Origin: Aquirufa aurantiipilula
GTDB lineage: Bacteria > Bacteroidota > Bacteroidia > Cytophagales > Spirosomataceae
Length of the DNA stretch: 64,000 bases
NCBI RefSeq assembly: GCF_019923745.1
Contig: NZ_JAANOG010000001.1
Span: forward strand, 248,001-312,000
Reading direction: 5' to 3'
Below are positions 55,825 through 64,000 of this stretch, one piece after another. How positions within the stretch are numbered: position 1 is the stretch's first letter; each line of letters begins with the position of its first letter. The notes beneath the pieces were generated by a model. It had not been told where the DNA came from and did no database searches. It saw only the letters and a program-made list of their open reading frames with translations. Position numbers and translations under genes: made by a program.

Positions 55825-56610
55825 TTATTTGATTAGCATGGACTCAAAATCTGAATGATCACCCAAAAATACATTATAATCCCAAGATTTGGAATTCCCT
55901 TCTAGCTTCCCTTGCTTGCTATATTGCCAAAAACGCAGATTATCGGCGTTTACAATAGTATTGGATTCATAGCTCGCTAACCATAAAGGGAAATCAGTAA
56001 ACTCCTCATTATTAAATAAATCAGAGTACATACGAGTGTTGGTATATAAGATGGGTTTGGTATGGTAGTGGTTAGTCAAATAATCTAAAAAAGCTTTAAT
56101 ATCTTTTCTGATTTTGGGATGACTTACTCGATTAGTTACTTCAATATCACAAACTGGAGGGAGGTCACCTTCTTGAAGTTTAACCATTTTACAAAAGTTT
56201 CTTGCTTGTTCTATTGGATCTCTTGTTGGAATATAAAAATGATAGGCTCCAGCTATCAATCCTTTTTGTTTAGCCTTGCGCCAATTAATTTCAAAATTGG
56301 GATCTTGTAAACTTCGACCTTCAGTAGCTTTAATAAACACAAATTTTAAAGAAACCGTGTCAAAAATTTCTAACTCACTTAGGTGGTTCCATGGCACAAT
56401 TCCATTGTGATGAGACACATCAATACCATGAATTAAATGTTTTTGTGGTACTTTTATTTGAATAGCTTCACTGTAGGAAAATTGATGTCCTTCATCCTCT
56501 GTTAAGGAATTTATATAGGAAAAAAGAATCCAGCAAAAGCTAAATACTACTAATAGGCTAACAATAAGCTGGATTCTTTTTTTCTTCAATTTTTTGGTTG
56601 GAATAACCAA
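55825..56610 (-). CDS. GH25 family lysozyme-like glycoside hydrolase
   Basis: A 261-aa protein with a short basic N-terminus and one membrane helix (about 13-32), then a GH25 muramidase domain (about 60-260). It starts [14 protein letters not shown], with the active-site D-x-E in PPVCDIEV, and later FIKATEG, GAYHFY and [18 protein letters not shown]. The enzyme hydrolyses the glycan backbone of peptidoglycan and would sit on the periplasmic face of the membrane. It may be read together with pgi. Confidence 0.88.
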   Translation of the reverse strand: MVIPTKKLKKKRIQLIVSLLVVFSFCWILFSYINSLTEDEGHQFSYSEAIQIKVPQKHLIHGIDVSHHNGIVPWNHLSELEIFDTVSLKFVFIKATEGRSLQDPNFEINWRKAKQKGLIAGAYHFYIPTRDPIEQARNFCKMVKLQEGDLPPVCDIEVTNRVSHPKIRKDIKAFLDYLTNHYHTKPILYTNTRMYSDLFNNEEFTDFPLWLASYESNTIVNADNLRFWQYSKQGKLEGNSKSWDYNVFLGDHSDFESMLIK

Positions 56611-56622
56611 ATTTACAAAATC

Positions 56623-57258
56623 TTATAGATTTGGCTGCGGTGTTTTTCTTAAATAAGGCTTCACTGTTGTAAATCCTTTTGGGAATTTAGTCACGGCTTC
56701 TTCATTTGAAACAGCTGGAGTGATGATAACATCCTCCCCATTCACCCAATCAGCTGGAGTAGCTACCTGATAGTTAGCTGTTAATTGCAAAGAATCTATG
56801 ACACGCAAAATTTCTGTGAAATTTCTACCAGTAGATGCTGGATAAGTCAGAGTCAATTTGATTTTTTTATCAGGTCCAATAATGAATACTGATCGAACTG
56901 TTGCTTTTTCTGAAGCATTTGGGTGAATCATATCATATAGCAAAGCCACTTTCTTCTCCGGATCTGCAATGATGGGGAAGTTGACTTGTACATGATTTAC
57001 TTCTTCGATATCTGGAACCCATTTGTTATGTGAATCCAAACTATCAACAGAAATAGCAATAGCCTTGACACCTCTTTTGCTAAATTCTCCGTTCAATAAT
57101 GCTGTTTTTCCTAACTCAGTAGTACAAACAGGAGTAAAATCAGCAGGGTGACTAAAAAATAATACCCATGAATTTCCAATCCATTCGTGAAAATTTATAG
57201 GTCCTTGGGTTGTTTCAGCGCTGAAATCTGGCGCAATATCTCCTAATCTTAATGACAT
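56623..57258 (-). CDS. 1-Cys peroxiredoxin (Prx6 type)
   Basis: A 211-aa AhpC/TSA family peroxidase. The peroxidatic Cys is C45 in SHPADFTPVCTTELG; the Arg of the active site lies in ATVRSVFIIGPDKKIKL. There is no second conserved Cys, so it uses an external thiol. The C-terminal 1-cysPrx domain (about 150-205, TPADWVNGEDVIITPA) places it in the Prx6 group. It probably has its own promoter below the terminator at 57316-57344. Confidence 0.92.
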   Translation of the reverse strand: MSLRLGDIAPDFSAETTQGPINFHEWIGNSWVLFFSHPADFTPVCTTELGKTALLNGEFSKRGVKAIAISVDSLDSHNKWVPDIEEVNHVQVNFPIIADPEKKVALLYDMIHPNASEKATVRSVFIIGPDKKIKLTLTYPASTGRNFTEILRVIDSLQLTANYQVATPADWVNGEDVIITPAVSNEEAVTKFPKGFTTVKPYLRKTPQPNL

Positions 57259-57315
57259 AATGATAGGTGTTTATGGTGAATTATCTACCGAATTTATAGA
57301 CTAATTATCAAATAA

Positions 57316-57344
57316 AAAAGCAATCCTAAAATAGAATTGCTTTT
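57316..57344 (-). terminator. Terminator of the tRNA-like RNA transcript
   Basis: On the minus strand AAAAGCAATTCT (57344-57333) pairs with AGGATTGCTTTT (57327-57316, one G-T pair) around a 5-nt loop, with six T at the end. It lies about 44 nt below the tRNA-like RNA and ends a transcript of about 250 nt. Confidence 0.75.
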
Positions 57345-57387
57345 AACATTACACTTCATCAACAAACTAAAAACCAAATAATAAAAA

Positions 57388-57533
57388 TGCTGTAGGAGAA
57401 GGATTCGAACCTCCAAGGTGCGGTTAGCCATATCGCAGAACTGATTTAGTGGTCAACCCATTACGCTACGTTTATCCCGAACTCACCACCCCCGAGACAG
57501 GAGGGCACGTCTGCCAATTTCATCACCCTACAG
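57388..57533 (-). ncRNA. Atypical tRNA-like RNA, 146 nt, with very long variable region
   Basis: On the minus strand the ends form a 7-bp acceptor helix (TGTAGGG with TCCTACA, extended by one C-G pair) and a good T arm (GGAGG-TTCGAAT-CCTTC). After the acceptor come T8-G9 and a leucine-like D arm (TGATGAAATTGGCAGAC), then a stem CCCTC/GGGGG with loop CTGTCTC; the nominal anticodon would be GTC, but position 37 is a pyrimidine, unusual for a working tRNA. The region between this stem and the T arm is about 70 nt, closed by GGTG/CACC and containing a GGTT.../...AACC hairpin. CCA is not encoded. A near-ideal promoter upstream and a terminator downstream show that it is expressed. I do not recognise an existing RNA family. 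Confidence 0.72.
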
Positions 57534-57567
57534 TGAAATAATATTTACCTTTGTAATTATTATGTAA

Positions 57568-57599
57568 CAAAATTATAAATCATTTTTAATTTTTCAAAA
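57568..57599 (-). promoter_or_regulatory. Strong consensus promoter of the tRNA-like RNA
   Basis: On the minus strand TTTTG (57599-57595), exactly 19 nt, then TAATTTTG (57575-57568). Both boxes fit the Bacteroidota consensus. The start would be near 57561, giving a leader of about 28 nt for RNase P removal. Confidence 0.82.
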
Positions 57600-57622
57600 T
57601 AATTTAAAGAAATTATAATTTT

Positions 57623-57654
57623 TTTGAGTAATTTTTAAAAATAATATCAATTTG
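57623..57654 (+). promoter_or_regulatory. Promoter of the Lrp/AsnC gene
   Basis: TTTG (57623-57626), 20 nt, then TCAATTTG (57647-57654; one mismatch). It ends 11 nt before the ATG, so the mRNA would be nearly leaderless. It is back-to-back with the tRNA-like RNA promoter. Confidence 0.5.
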
Positions 57655-57665
57655 TTGAAAATATT

Positions 57666-58130
57666 ATGGATAAAAAATTTGATCTAGACCCTTTAGACTA
57701 TAAAATTTTAGAAATTTTAGTGAGTGATTCCAATCTGCCATATACTGAAATTGGACAACGTTTAGATGTTTCAGGGGGTACAGTGCATGTACGAATGAAA
57801 AAAATGGAGGCTTTGGGCATAGTTAAAGGGGCACAACTTTTAATAGATTATTCCAAAATCGGTTGGGATATAACCGCTTTTCTAGGCATCTATTTAGACA
57901 AAAGCTCTTTGTATGAAGACGTCGCCAAACAATTGGAGAAAATACCAGAAGTGGTCAATATTCATTATACGACAGGTATTTACTCTATTTTTGCTAAAAT
58001 TATTTGTCGAGATACTCAACATTTACGAGAAGTTCTCCACGATAAAATTCAACGTGTTACCGGCATACAACGTACCGAAACATTTATCTCATTGGAAGAG
58101 AGTTTAATTAGAAATACACCTTTATTTTGA
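57666..58130 (+). CDS. Lrp/AsnC family transcriptional regulator
   Basis: A 154-aa regulator with an N-terminal helix-turn-helix (about 8-60: LDPLDYKILEILVSDS, then YTEIGQRLDVSGGTVHVRMKKM cut as LDVSGGTVHVRMK) and a C-terminal RAM/ligand-binding domain (about 70-150). Family members respond to amino acids. The target is unknown; sufB follows by 81 nt and the divergent tRNA-like RNA is upstream. Whether it controls either is open. Confidence 0.9.
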   Translation: MDKKFDLDPLDYKILEILVSDSNLPYTEIGQRLDVSGGTVHVRMKKMEALGIVKGAQLLIDYSKIGWDITAFLGIYLDKSSLYEDVAKQLEKIPEVVNIHYTTGIYSIFAKIICRDTQHLREVLHDKIQRVTGIQRTETFISLEESLIRNTPLF

Positions 58131-58135
58131 GTTAT

Positions 58136-58150
58136 TTAGAATAGTTCTAA
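58136..58150. promoter_or_regulatory. Inverted repeat TTAGAA-TAG-TTCTAA upstream of sufB
   Basis: A perfect 6-3-6 inverted repeat, 32 nt above the sufB -7 box at 58182-58189. Its place at about -45 to -60 suits an activator or repressor site. No T-run follows, so a terminator is unlikely. Confidence 0.4.
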
Positions 58151-58181
58151 TTAAATGCTTACAAAACTAAATTTTGCTTTG

Positions 58182-58189
58182 TAATTTTG
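58182..58189 (+). promoter_or_regulatory. Promoter -7 box of sufB
   Basis: TAATTTTG fits TAnnTTTG 22 nt before the sufB ATG; the -33 position has only a partial TT match. Confidence 0.5.
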
Positions 58190-58211
58190 TATTTCTATAG
58201 AAACAAAGGTT

Positions 58212-59660
58212 ATGGCAGAAAAGGTAGATGATATTTTACAGGAAGTAACCACTTCCGATTATAAATACGGTTTTGAATCTCATTTTGATACAGATGAGGC
58301 ACCTATTGGTTTAGATGAAAGCACCATTCGATTTATTTCTGATAAAAAGAATGAACCTGAATGGATGTATGAATGGCGTTTGGCAGCCTTTCGCTATTGG
58401 AAAACTCTCCAAGAGCCTACGTGGGCTAATGTATCCTATAAACCCACCGATTATCAGGCTTTAAAATATTATTCTGCACCCAAGCCTAAAAAACAATTGA
58501 ATTCTTTGGACGAAATTGATCCAGAACTTCGAAGAACTTTTGAGAAATTGGGAATTTCGTTGGATGAACAAAAGCGTTTATCTAATGTGGCAGTAGATGC
58601 TGTCATTGATTCCGTTTCTGTAGCTACAACTTTTAAAGAAACCTTAGCAGAAAAAGGTATTATTTTCTGTTCTATTTCAGAAGCTGTGAGGGAGCATCCT
58701 GAACTTATCAAAAAATATTTAGGAAGTGTTGTTCCAGTTAAGGACAATTACTTTGCTGCCTTAAATGCTGCTGTATTTTCTGATGGTTCTTTTTGTTATA
58801 TTCCAAAGGGCGTTCGTTGTCCTATGGAGCTTTCCACCTATTTCCGTATTAATGCAGCCGGAACGGGTCAATTTGAACGTACCTTGATTGTTGCGGATGA
58901 AGATTCCTATGTTAGTTATCTAGAAGGTTGTACCGCACCAATGCGTGACGAAAATCAATTACACGCCGCAGTGGTAGAAATATTCGTACATGCAGGAGCA
59001 GAGGTGAAATATTCTACAGTTCAAAACTGGTATCCAGGAGATAAAGATGGAAAGGGAGGTATCTACAACTTTGTAACAAAACGTGGTATTTGTGATGGAG
59101 CACATGCTAAATTATCTTGGACACAAGTAGAAACAGGATCGGCAGTTACCTGGAAGTATCCTTCAGTTATTCTTAAAGGAGATTATTCCATTGGAGAATT
59201 TTATTCTGTTGCCGTTACGAATAATCACCAACAAGCTGATACTGGCACTAAAATGATTCACTTAGGTAAACATTCTAAATCAAGAATTGTATCTAAAGGA
59301 ATATCTGCTGGTGTTTCCCAAAATTCATATCGTGGTTTAGTTCAAGTAGCAAAACGGGCAGATTCTGCTAAGAATTATTCTCAATGCGACTCACTTTTAT
59401 TGGGCGACCGCTGCGGAGCACATACATTTCCTTATTTAGAAGTAAAAAATAATACTGCTTCAGTAGAACATGAGGCTACTACTTCTAAAATTGGTGAGGA
59501 TCAAATTTTCTATTGCAACCAAAGAGGCTTATCTACAGAAACAGCCATTGCTTTAATTGTCAATGGTTATGCCAAAGAGGTTTTAAATCAATTGCCGATG
59601 GAGTTTGCCGTTGAGGCCCAAAAATTATTGGCTATTTCACTTGAAGGTTCAGTAGGTTAA
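58212..59660 (+). CDS. sufB: Fe-S cluster assembly protein SufB
   Basis: A 482-aa SufB, normal length, scaffold of the SufBC2D complex that builds Fe-S clusters. Characteristic parts are [35 protein letters not shown] (cut as [14 protein letters not shown]), [36 protein letters not shown], and [14 protein letters not shown] near the end, holding conserved Cys, His and Glu. Surprisingly, the next gene is convergent, so sufC, sufD and sufS are not downstream of it. Confidence 0.96.
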   Translation: MAEKVDDILQEVTTSDYKYGFESHFDTDEAPIGLDESTIRFISDKKNEPEWMYEWRLAAFRYWKTLQEPTWANVSYKPTDYQALKYYSAPKPKKQLNSLDEIDPELRRTFEKLGISLDEQKRLSNVAVDAVIDSVSVATTFKETLAEKGIIFCSISEAVREHPELIKKYLGSVVPVKDNYFAALNAAVFSDGSFCYIPKGVRCPMELSTYFRINAAGTGQFERTLIVADEDSYVSYLEGCTAPMRDENQLHAAVVEIFVHAGAEVKYSTVQNWYPGDKDGKGGIYNFVTKRGICDGAHAKLSWTQVETGSAVTWKYPSVILKGDYSIGEFYSVAVTNNHQQADTGTKMIHLGKHSKSRIVSKGISAGVSQNSYRGLVQVAKRADSAKNYSQCDSLLLGDRCGAHTFPYLEVKNNTASVEHEATTSKIGEDQIFYCNQRGLSTETAIALIVNGYAKEVLNQLPMEFAVEAQKLLAISLEGSVG

Positions 59661-59661
59661 T

Positions 59662-60531
59662 CTATTTAATACCTCCCGAGTGTATACATACCAAAGTACT
59701 TCCTTCCGGGAAGTACTTTTTTTTGAGTAAATCATACACTCCATACATCATTTTACCTGTGTATGTGGGTTCAATGGGTATATTTTGTTGATTTTGAAAT
59801 GCCTCACAGAATTCCATAAGTTCCTTAGGATTGGAAGCATATTTCCCAAATACATAATCTTTGGTTAAATGTAGTTGGGGGAGGTCTAATTGAAGTTCCT
59901 GTATATGGTATTCAATTTCATTTTCATTGTTCAAACATAATATGCCTATTGTATTGAACTTTGAATATTTAGCTAAACCTAATATTGTAGTTCCGGTACC
60001 TACGGCACTTATTAGATAGTTCGTTTGAATGTTTTCTTGAATTTCTTGAACCAATTCTTTCATTCCTAAAATGCCAGTAAGGGAATAACCGCCTTCTGGG
60101 ATGATCCAATAGTCTTTTTCATGATACGTTGCAGGGATTTCTTTCTTTCGGTAATAAGTTCTATCCACAAAATGTAATTCCATACCCCAAGATTTCATTT
60201 GTTTCAAATATGGATTACTTTCCCAGGTTAGTTCCTCCCCTCGAACAATACCTATGCATGGAATTTGTAAGATATGAGCCACATAGGCTAGGGCATATAA
60301 ATGGTTAGAGTAAGCTCCTCCGAAACTAATAATTCCCTTTTTGGGATTATCTTGGGCGATACGGATATATTCCTTTAATTTGCGCCACTTATTGCCAGAA
60401 ACGGTGGGATGTATCAAATCATCTCGCTTGAAAAATAAACGTATGTTTTGTTCATTCCAAAGAGGATCAAACAATTCAACGACCGGTGAAGGTATTTGTA
60501 AATAGTTTTTTTCAAAAGCAGATATGTCCAT
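59662..60531 (-). CDS. PLP-dependent ACC deaminase / D-cysteine desulfhydrase family enzyme
   Basis: A 289-aa beta-family PLP enzyme (tryptophan synthase beta fold). The PLP lysine is in VSGNKWRKLKEY (SGNKWRK); later GGAYSNHLYALAYV, the phosphate loop SAVGTGTTILG, and the end STLVCIHSGG. The family covers ACC deaminase, D-cysteine desulfhydrase and relatives; the residues that separate them cannot be judged with certainty. The start at 60531 is chosen because the longer frame would run 77 nt into rluD. Start codons still overlap rluD by 8 nt. Confidence 0.82.
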   Translation of the reverse strand: MDISAFEKNYLQIPSPVVELFDPLWNEQNIRLFFKRDDLIHPTVSGNKWRKLKEYIRIAQDNPKKGIISFGGAYSNHLYALAYVAHILQIPCIGIVRGEELTWESNPYLKQMKSWGMELHFVDRTYYRKKEIPATYHEKDYWIIPEGGYSLTGILGMKELVQEIQENIQTNYLISAVGTGTTILGLAKYSKFNTIGILCLNNENEIEYHIQELQLDLPQLHLTKDYVFGKYASNPKELMEFCEAFQNQQNIPIEPTYTGKMMYGVYDLLKKKYFPEGSTLVCIHSGGIK

Positions 60532-61567
60532 AGATAATGAAATAGATCCCATTGAGAGTGAAGATGATTTGTTCGAACATTTCAATTTCACGGTTGACAA
60601 AGGTCAACAATTACTTAGAATAGATAAATACCTACTTCTAAAAATTTCGAATGCTACCCGCTCTAAAATTCAATCAGGAATAGAAGCTGGATCTGTTAAG
60701 GTAAATGGACTAAATATTAAGTCGAATTACAAGGTTAAGCCCTTAGATGAAATTGTAGTATCCTTTTCTCATCCACCTAGAGATAAAGATATAGTAGCCG
60801 AAAATATACCCTTAGATATCATCTTTGAAGACGAGGAGTTAATTTTAGTAAATAAACCTTCAGGTATGGTAGTCCATCCTGCACATGGAAATTGGGAAGG
60901 AACCTTGGTAAATGCATTACTATATCATTGTCAGCATTTACCAGGAAAAGGAGATATTCGTCCAGGTTTAGTGCATCGAATAGATAAAGACACATCAGGA
61001 ATTTTAGTAGTCGCTAAATCTGAATTTTCCTTAAATCATCTTGCTAGACAATTTTTTGATCATACCATTGATCGAACTTACTATGCGATTTGTTGGGGTG
61101 TACCCAAAGAAAGTAAGGCAACATTACGTGGTAAAATAGATCGAAGTCCTCGTGATCGAAAAGTCATGATGATGTTTCCAGAAGATGCTGAACATGGGAA
61201 ACTCGCTATTACACATTATGAGGTAATGGAATCCTTTGTTTTTTGTTCTTTGGTAAGATTTAATTTGGAGACGGGAAGGACCCATCAAATTCGTGCTCAT
61301 GCAGCTTCTATCGGACATCCATTATTGTCAGATGCTGCCTATGGAGGAGATAAAATAAGGTATATGAGTTCGATTGCTAATTTTAAAACATTTGCAGCGA
61401 ATTTAATGAAGTTATGCCCAAGGCAAGCTCTTCATGCATTTTCCCTTGGCTTTGATCATCCAAAAGCAAATGAGCGCATCTATTTTGAACAGGATTTCCC
61501 TGAAGATATGAGAGAAGTTTTATACCGATTAAGAGAAGTAACCAATCATGGAGCAAATAGAAATTAG
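60524..61567 (+). CDS. rluD: RluA family pseudouridine synthase (RluD-like)
   Basis: A 347-aa rRNA pseudouridine synthase. An N-terminal S4 RNA-binding domain (about 25-85, LRIDKYLLLKISNATRSKIQ cut as RIDKYLLLK) precedes the catalytic domain: NKPSGMVVHPAHG, then the active-site Asp in VHRIDKDTSGILVVAK, and GRTHQIRAHAASIGHPLLSD (cut as TGRTHQIRAH). RluD in E. coli modifies helix 69 of 23S rRNA; the target here is inferred. It overlaps the GNAT gene by 20 nt. Confidence 0.9.
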   Translation: MSIDNEIDPIESEDDLFEHFNFTVDKGQQLLRIDKYLLLKISNATRSKIQSGIEAGSVKVNGLNIKSNYKVKPLDEIVVSFSHPPRDKDIVAENIPLDIIFEDEELILVNKPSGMVVHPAHGNWEGTLVNALLYHCQHLPGKGDIRPGLVHRIDKDTSGILVVAKSEFSLNHLARQFFDHTIDRTYYAICWGVPKESKATLRGKIDRSPRDRKVMMMFPEDAEHGKLAITHYEVMESFVFCSLVRFNLETGRTHQIRAHAASIGHPLLSDAAYGGDKIRYMSSIANFKTFAANLMKLCPRQALHAFSLGFDHPKANERIYFEQDFPEDMREVLYRLREVTNHGANRN

Positions 61568-62000
61568 GAAAGCAGGATTAGAAGATGTTCCTGCTATGTA
61601 TAGCTTAGTGAAGGAATTAGCTTTATTTGAAAGGGCTCCGGACGAAGTAAGCTCAAGTTTAGAAGATTACATACAAAATGGCTTTCAGGAGAATCCAATT
61701 TTTGCTTCTAACTTAATATTCTATCAAGGAAATTTAGCAGGCTTTTCCCTTTGGTATTATCGATTTTCGACTTGGAAAGGCAAACGCTTTTATCTAGAAG
61801 ATTTATTCATTAAGGAAGAATATCGTTCTTTGGGATTGGGTAAAATGCTTTTGGACGAAGCTGTATTAGAAGCTAAAAGAATGAATTGTACAGGAATGAT
61901 GTGGCAAGTGCTCGATTGGAATGAGCCTGCTATTCAGTTCTATCAAAAATATGGCGTCAAATTTGATGCTGGTTGGTTAAATGTGCATTTGGATTTATAG
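61548..62000 (+). CDS. GNAT family N-acetyltransferase (SSAT-like)
   Basis: A 150-aa single-domain acetyltransferase. It starts EIRKAGLEDVPAMYSLVKEL with LALFERAPDEV, the spermidine/spermine acetyltransferase (SAT1)-like form, then YLEDLFIKEEYRSLGLGKML (acetyl-CoA loop R-x-x-G-x-G region, cut as YRSLGLGKML). Length fits. Substrate could be a polyamine, diamine or another small amine; the window also encodes the carboxynorspermidine pathway, but 20 kb away. Confidence 0.83.
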   Translation: MEQIEIRKAGLEDVPAMYSLVKELALFERAPDEVSSSLEDYIQNGFQENPIFASNLIFYQGNLAGFSLWYYRFSTWKGKRFYLEDLFIKEEYRSLGLGKMLLDEAVLEAKRMNCTGMMWQVLDWNEPAIQFYQKYGVKFDAGWLNVHLDL

Positions 62001-62014
62001 TCCAAATGCACATT
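61980..62014. terminator. Bidirectional hairpin after the GNAT gene
   Basis: A 14-bp perfect stem (61980-61993 with 62001-62014) with a 7-nt loop covers the GNAT stop codon and lies 5 nt before the stop of the convergent sugar transporter. No T-run; likely terminates both genes. Confidence 0.65.
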
Positions 62015-62018
62015 CCCA

Positions 62019-63326
62019 TTAATGGATAATAATTTGTTTTTCAATATCTTCCAACGATGCCCCTTTTGTTTCAGGCATAAGGAACATGACATAGAAGAAT
62101 TGGCAAACCATCATAATGCCAAATAGGCTGAAAATAAATGTTCCACCAAAATTTTCTGTAAGAATAGGGAAGAAATTAGCTACTAATGCGGCTAATAACC
62201 AATGGGTTAATGAACCCCAGGCCATTCCAGATGCTCTAACTGAATTAGGGAAAATTTCAGATATAAATACCCATATCACTGATCCTTGACCTATCGCATG
62301 TGAAGCTATGAAAAGGAAAATATAAATAGGAACTAATGCATAGGATTCTTGATAGAATGAGAAAGCGATTAGTCCTAAAGAAATGATATATCCAACGGAT
62401 CCTATATACATTAGAATTCTTCTTCCAATTTTGTCTATAAAATACCATCCTAACAAGGTAAATAATAAATTAGCCACCCCAATTCCAGCAGTAGATAATA
62501 AGGCACTTTCTTTCCCTAGACCAGTTAATTCATAAATTCTTGGGGCATAATAGATGATTGCATTAATGCCTGACATTTGATTGAAAAACGCGAAGAGAAA
62601 GGAGAGGAGTAATGGGGTGAAAAACTTTTTCGAAAACAAGTGCTCCTTTTTTACTTGTGCCTTAGCATTGTCTAAAATTCGTTTTAATGTTCCTTCTGGA
62701 TCTGGATCCGCTAATGTTAATACTTTCAATGCTCCCGCTTGATCATTACGTTTTAGGAGCAAGAACTGAGGAGTTTCTGGAGTGAAAAGAATTAAGAATG
62801 AGAACAATAAACTTGGGATAGCCACCATTCCTAACATATATCGCCAATCGTCATCGCCTCCTTGAAGTAAATAATTGGAAATATATGCTAATAAAATACC
62901 CAAAACGACATTCAATTGAAAGGAAATTACCAATTTACCACGATGTTGTGGAGGTGCTATTTCAGAAATATAAATAGGTGCTACAACCGATGATGCACCA
63001 ATACCTAAGCCACCTAAGAAGCGAAACAACATAAATAGATTCACATCTGTGGCCAATGCAGCTCCAATGGAAGAAATAAAGAAACTAATGCCTATCCATA
63101 ATAGAGTTTGCTTTCTACCAAATTTATCAGCAGGGATACCACCTAAAGCTGCACCAACTACTGTACCGTATAATGCGGTAGCCACGGCTAATCCATGCGT
63201 CCAACTATCCAAATGCCATAATTTTTGAATGGCTAATTCTGCTCCAGAGATAACAGCTACGTCAAGACCAAACAACATTCCACCTAAACCCACGGTGATA
63301 GACCAAAATATGACATGTTTATTCAT
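62019..63326 (-). CDS. MFS sugar porter (sugar/proton symporter-like)
   Basis: A 435-aa transporter with 12 helices. The family signatures are GLGGMLFGLDVAVISGAE at the start, GGIPADKFGRKQTLLW, FRFLGGLGIGASSVVAPIYISE (cut as GGLGIGASSVVAPIY), IAPPQHRGKLV, PETPQFLLLKR in the central loop and PETKGASLEDIEKQ at the end. This fits XylE/GalP-type proton symporters of monosaccharides. The gene faces the GNAT gene; a second MFS gene is 67 nt upstream on the same strand. Confidence 0.93.
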   Translation of the reverse strand: MNKHVIFWSITVGLGGMLFGLDVAVISGAELAIQKLWHLDSWTHGLAVATALYGTVVGAALGGIPADKFGRKQTLLWIGISFFISSIGAALATDVNLFMLFRFLGGLGIGASSVVAPIYISEIAPPQHRGKLVISFQLNVVLGILLAYISNYLLQGGDDDWRYMLGMVAIPSLLFSFLILFTPETPQFLLLKRNDQAGALKVLTLADPDPEGTLKRILDNAKAQVKKEHLFSKKFFTPLLLSFLFAFFNQMSGINAIIYYAPRIYELTGLGKESALLSTAGIGVANLLFTLLGWYFIDKIGRRILMYIGSVGYIISLGLIAFSFYQESYALVPIYIFLFIASHAIGQGSVIWVFISEIFPNSVRASGMAWGSLTHWLLAALVANFFPILTENFGGTFIFSLFGIMMVCQFFYVMFLMPETKGASLEDIEKQIIIH

Positions 63327-63393
63327 ACAAAATGAAATAGAATTTATATATAAATTAAAGATAATTAATTACTCGAAAAATTCAATATTTTAC

Positions 63394-64000
63394 TTATTCT
63401 TTGTCTAAGGCAAATTTGCTAATACCACTAGCTAAAGCTCCTAATATGATAAGAAGTATTAATGCTTGTTGAAGACCAAAGTATTCAGAAAGAAAGCCTA
63501 TTACAACAGGTCCTAGAATAAAACCGATATAAGCGATAGTAGAAACCGCTGCTATAGCCATGGCCGGTGAGGTATCTCTCGTATTTCCAGCTTGTGAATA
63601 TATCATGGGCACTATGGTGGAAATACCTAAGCCAGTTATAAAACAGCCCAAAATTAACACATGAACTTGAGTGAAAAACACGGTGATACTCATTCCTGCT
63701 GCAATTAATATTCCGTTGAACATCAGAATGTTTCTGATAGAAATATGTTTGGCAACCCAATCTCCCAGGAAACGCCCAATCACCATAGAAAAAGCAAATG
63801 ATGAAAAACCAATGGTGAAAGAATAGCCTTGTAAATCAGGTAATTGCTTAAAATAGAGACTAATCCAGTCAGCCATAGCTCCTTCACAAAGCATTCCACA
63901 AAAAGCTATAAATGAAAGTATTAAGAGGTAATTATTAATTTTAAATTTAGCTTGAACCACCTCGCTATTGGAATCCAAATTTTTACTATCGGCTAATAAA
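63394..64000 (-). CDS. MFS transporter, C-terminal half (5' end outside window)
   Basis: The frame is open through the right edge, so the apparent TTG start at 63978 is not real. About 200 residues are visible, holding roughly six helices and ending ISKFALDKE. GRFLGDWVAKHISIRNILMFNG (cut as GRFLGDWVAKH) is the MFS loop motif in the second half. The family looks like YbjJ/FucP-related transporters, but only a half is present, so substrate and exact family stay open. It precedes the sugar porter by 67 nt on the same strand. Confidence 0.82.
   Translation of the reverse strand, partial: LLADSKNLDSNSEVVQAKFKINNYLLILSFIAFCGMLCEGAMADWISLYFKQLPDLQGYSFTIGFSSFAFSMVIGRFLGDWVAKHISIRNILMFNGILIAAGMSITVFFTQVHVLILGCFITGLGISTIVPMIYSQAGNTRDTSPAMAIAAVSTIAYIGFILGPVVIGFLSEYFGLQQALILLIILGALASGISKFALDKE

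Noticed and set aside
57388-57533. tmRNA or ordinary tRNA-Leu for the tRNA-like RNA
   Set aside because: There is no tag-peptide frame, and a D arm and anticodon-like stem are present, which excludes tmRNA; the anticodon loop and length do not fit tRNA-Leu.

Overview
The window is a gene-dense piece of a low-GC chromosome from a member of the Bacteroidota, most likely of the Cytophagales type. The evidence is a SusC/SusD outer-membrane pair, a DUF4403 lipoprotein, a long-form HisG, an S16 with an Ala/Glu-rich tail, the near absence of Shine-Dalgarno sequences, and many promoters that fit the Bacteroidota consensus TTTG-N19-TAnnTTTG. I cannot name the genus. No prophage, insertion sequence or CRISPR array is visible; this is mostly core genome.

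Layout. 1-4430: envelope and tRNA-modification genes (MltG, thioesterase, YihY, Sua5-type protein, LpxL-type acyltransferase, WbqC). 4475-10877: ClpC, FabG, and a VWA-like membrane protein coupled to a DUF4403 lipoprotein. 10894-13250: RNase P RNA, then rpsP-rimM-trmD. 13253-16472: EamA exporter, secreted esterase, amino-acid permease. 16473-23433: the main accessory region, with a regulatory block (a 24-bp double palindrome and an inverted repeat), an ECF sigma factor without a FecR anti-sigma gene, a 64-codon orphan ORF, susC, susD and a DUF6807 gene. 23510-35503: a beta-CASP metallo-beta-lactamase protein, accA, HAD phosphatase, PlsC-type acyltransferase, lpxB, a QueD/PTPS-family gene, hldD, glycosyltransferase, hemL, yidC, pyrG. 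35605-41850: an AddA-like helicase-nuclease, NlpC/P60 lipoprotein, and a carboxynorspermidine dehydrogenase/decarboxylase pair. 41978-50857: tRNA-Ala(GGC), small outer-membrane protein, hisGDC, pyruvate dehydrogenase E2, lepA, aminopeptidase P. 50862-64000: methyltransferase, DUF1080 protein, a 47-aa basic protein, hisS, pgi, GH25 lysozyme, peroxiredoxin, an atypical tRNA-like RNA, Lrp regulator, a lone sufB, PLP deaminase, rluD, GNAT and two MFS transporters (the last cut by the window edge).

How genes work together. lpxB, hldD, the LpxL-type and PlsC-type acyltransferases and the glycosyltransferase build lipid A, LPS core and phospholipids, while MltG, NlpC/P60 and GH25 act on peptidoglycan. 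rpsP-rimM-trmD is the usual ribosome/tRNA maturation operon, placed behind rnpB. The sigma/SusCD/DUF6807 block looks like a nutrient-uptake locus, probably controlled by a LacI-type regulator encoded elsewhere.

The most unusual object is at 57388-57533 on the minus strand: a 146-nt RNA with good tRNA acceptor, D and T arms, a non-standard anticodon loop and a variable region of about 70 nt, preceded by a near-ideal promoter and followed by a terminator. The next most interesting are the 47-codon gene with its own perfect promoter and terminator, the operator block at 16547-16612, and the sigma/hairpin/mini-ORF arrangement at 16737-17565.
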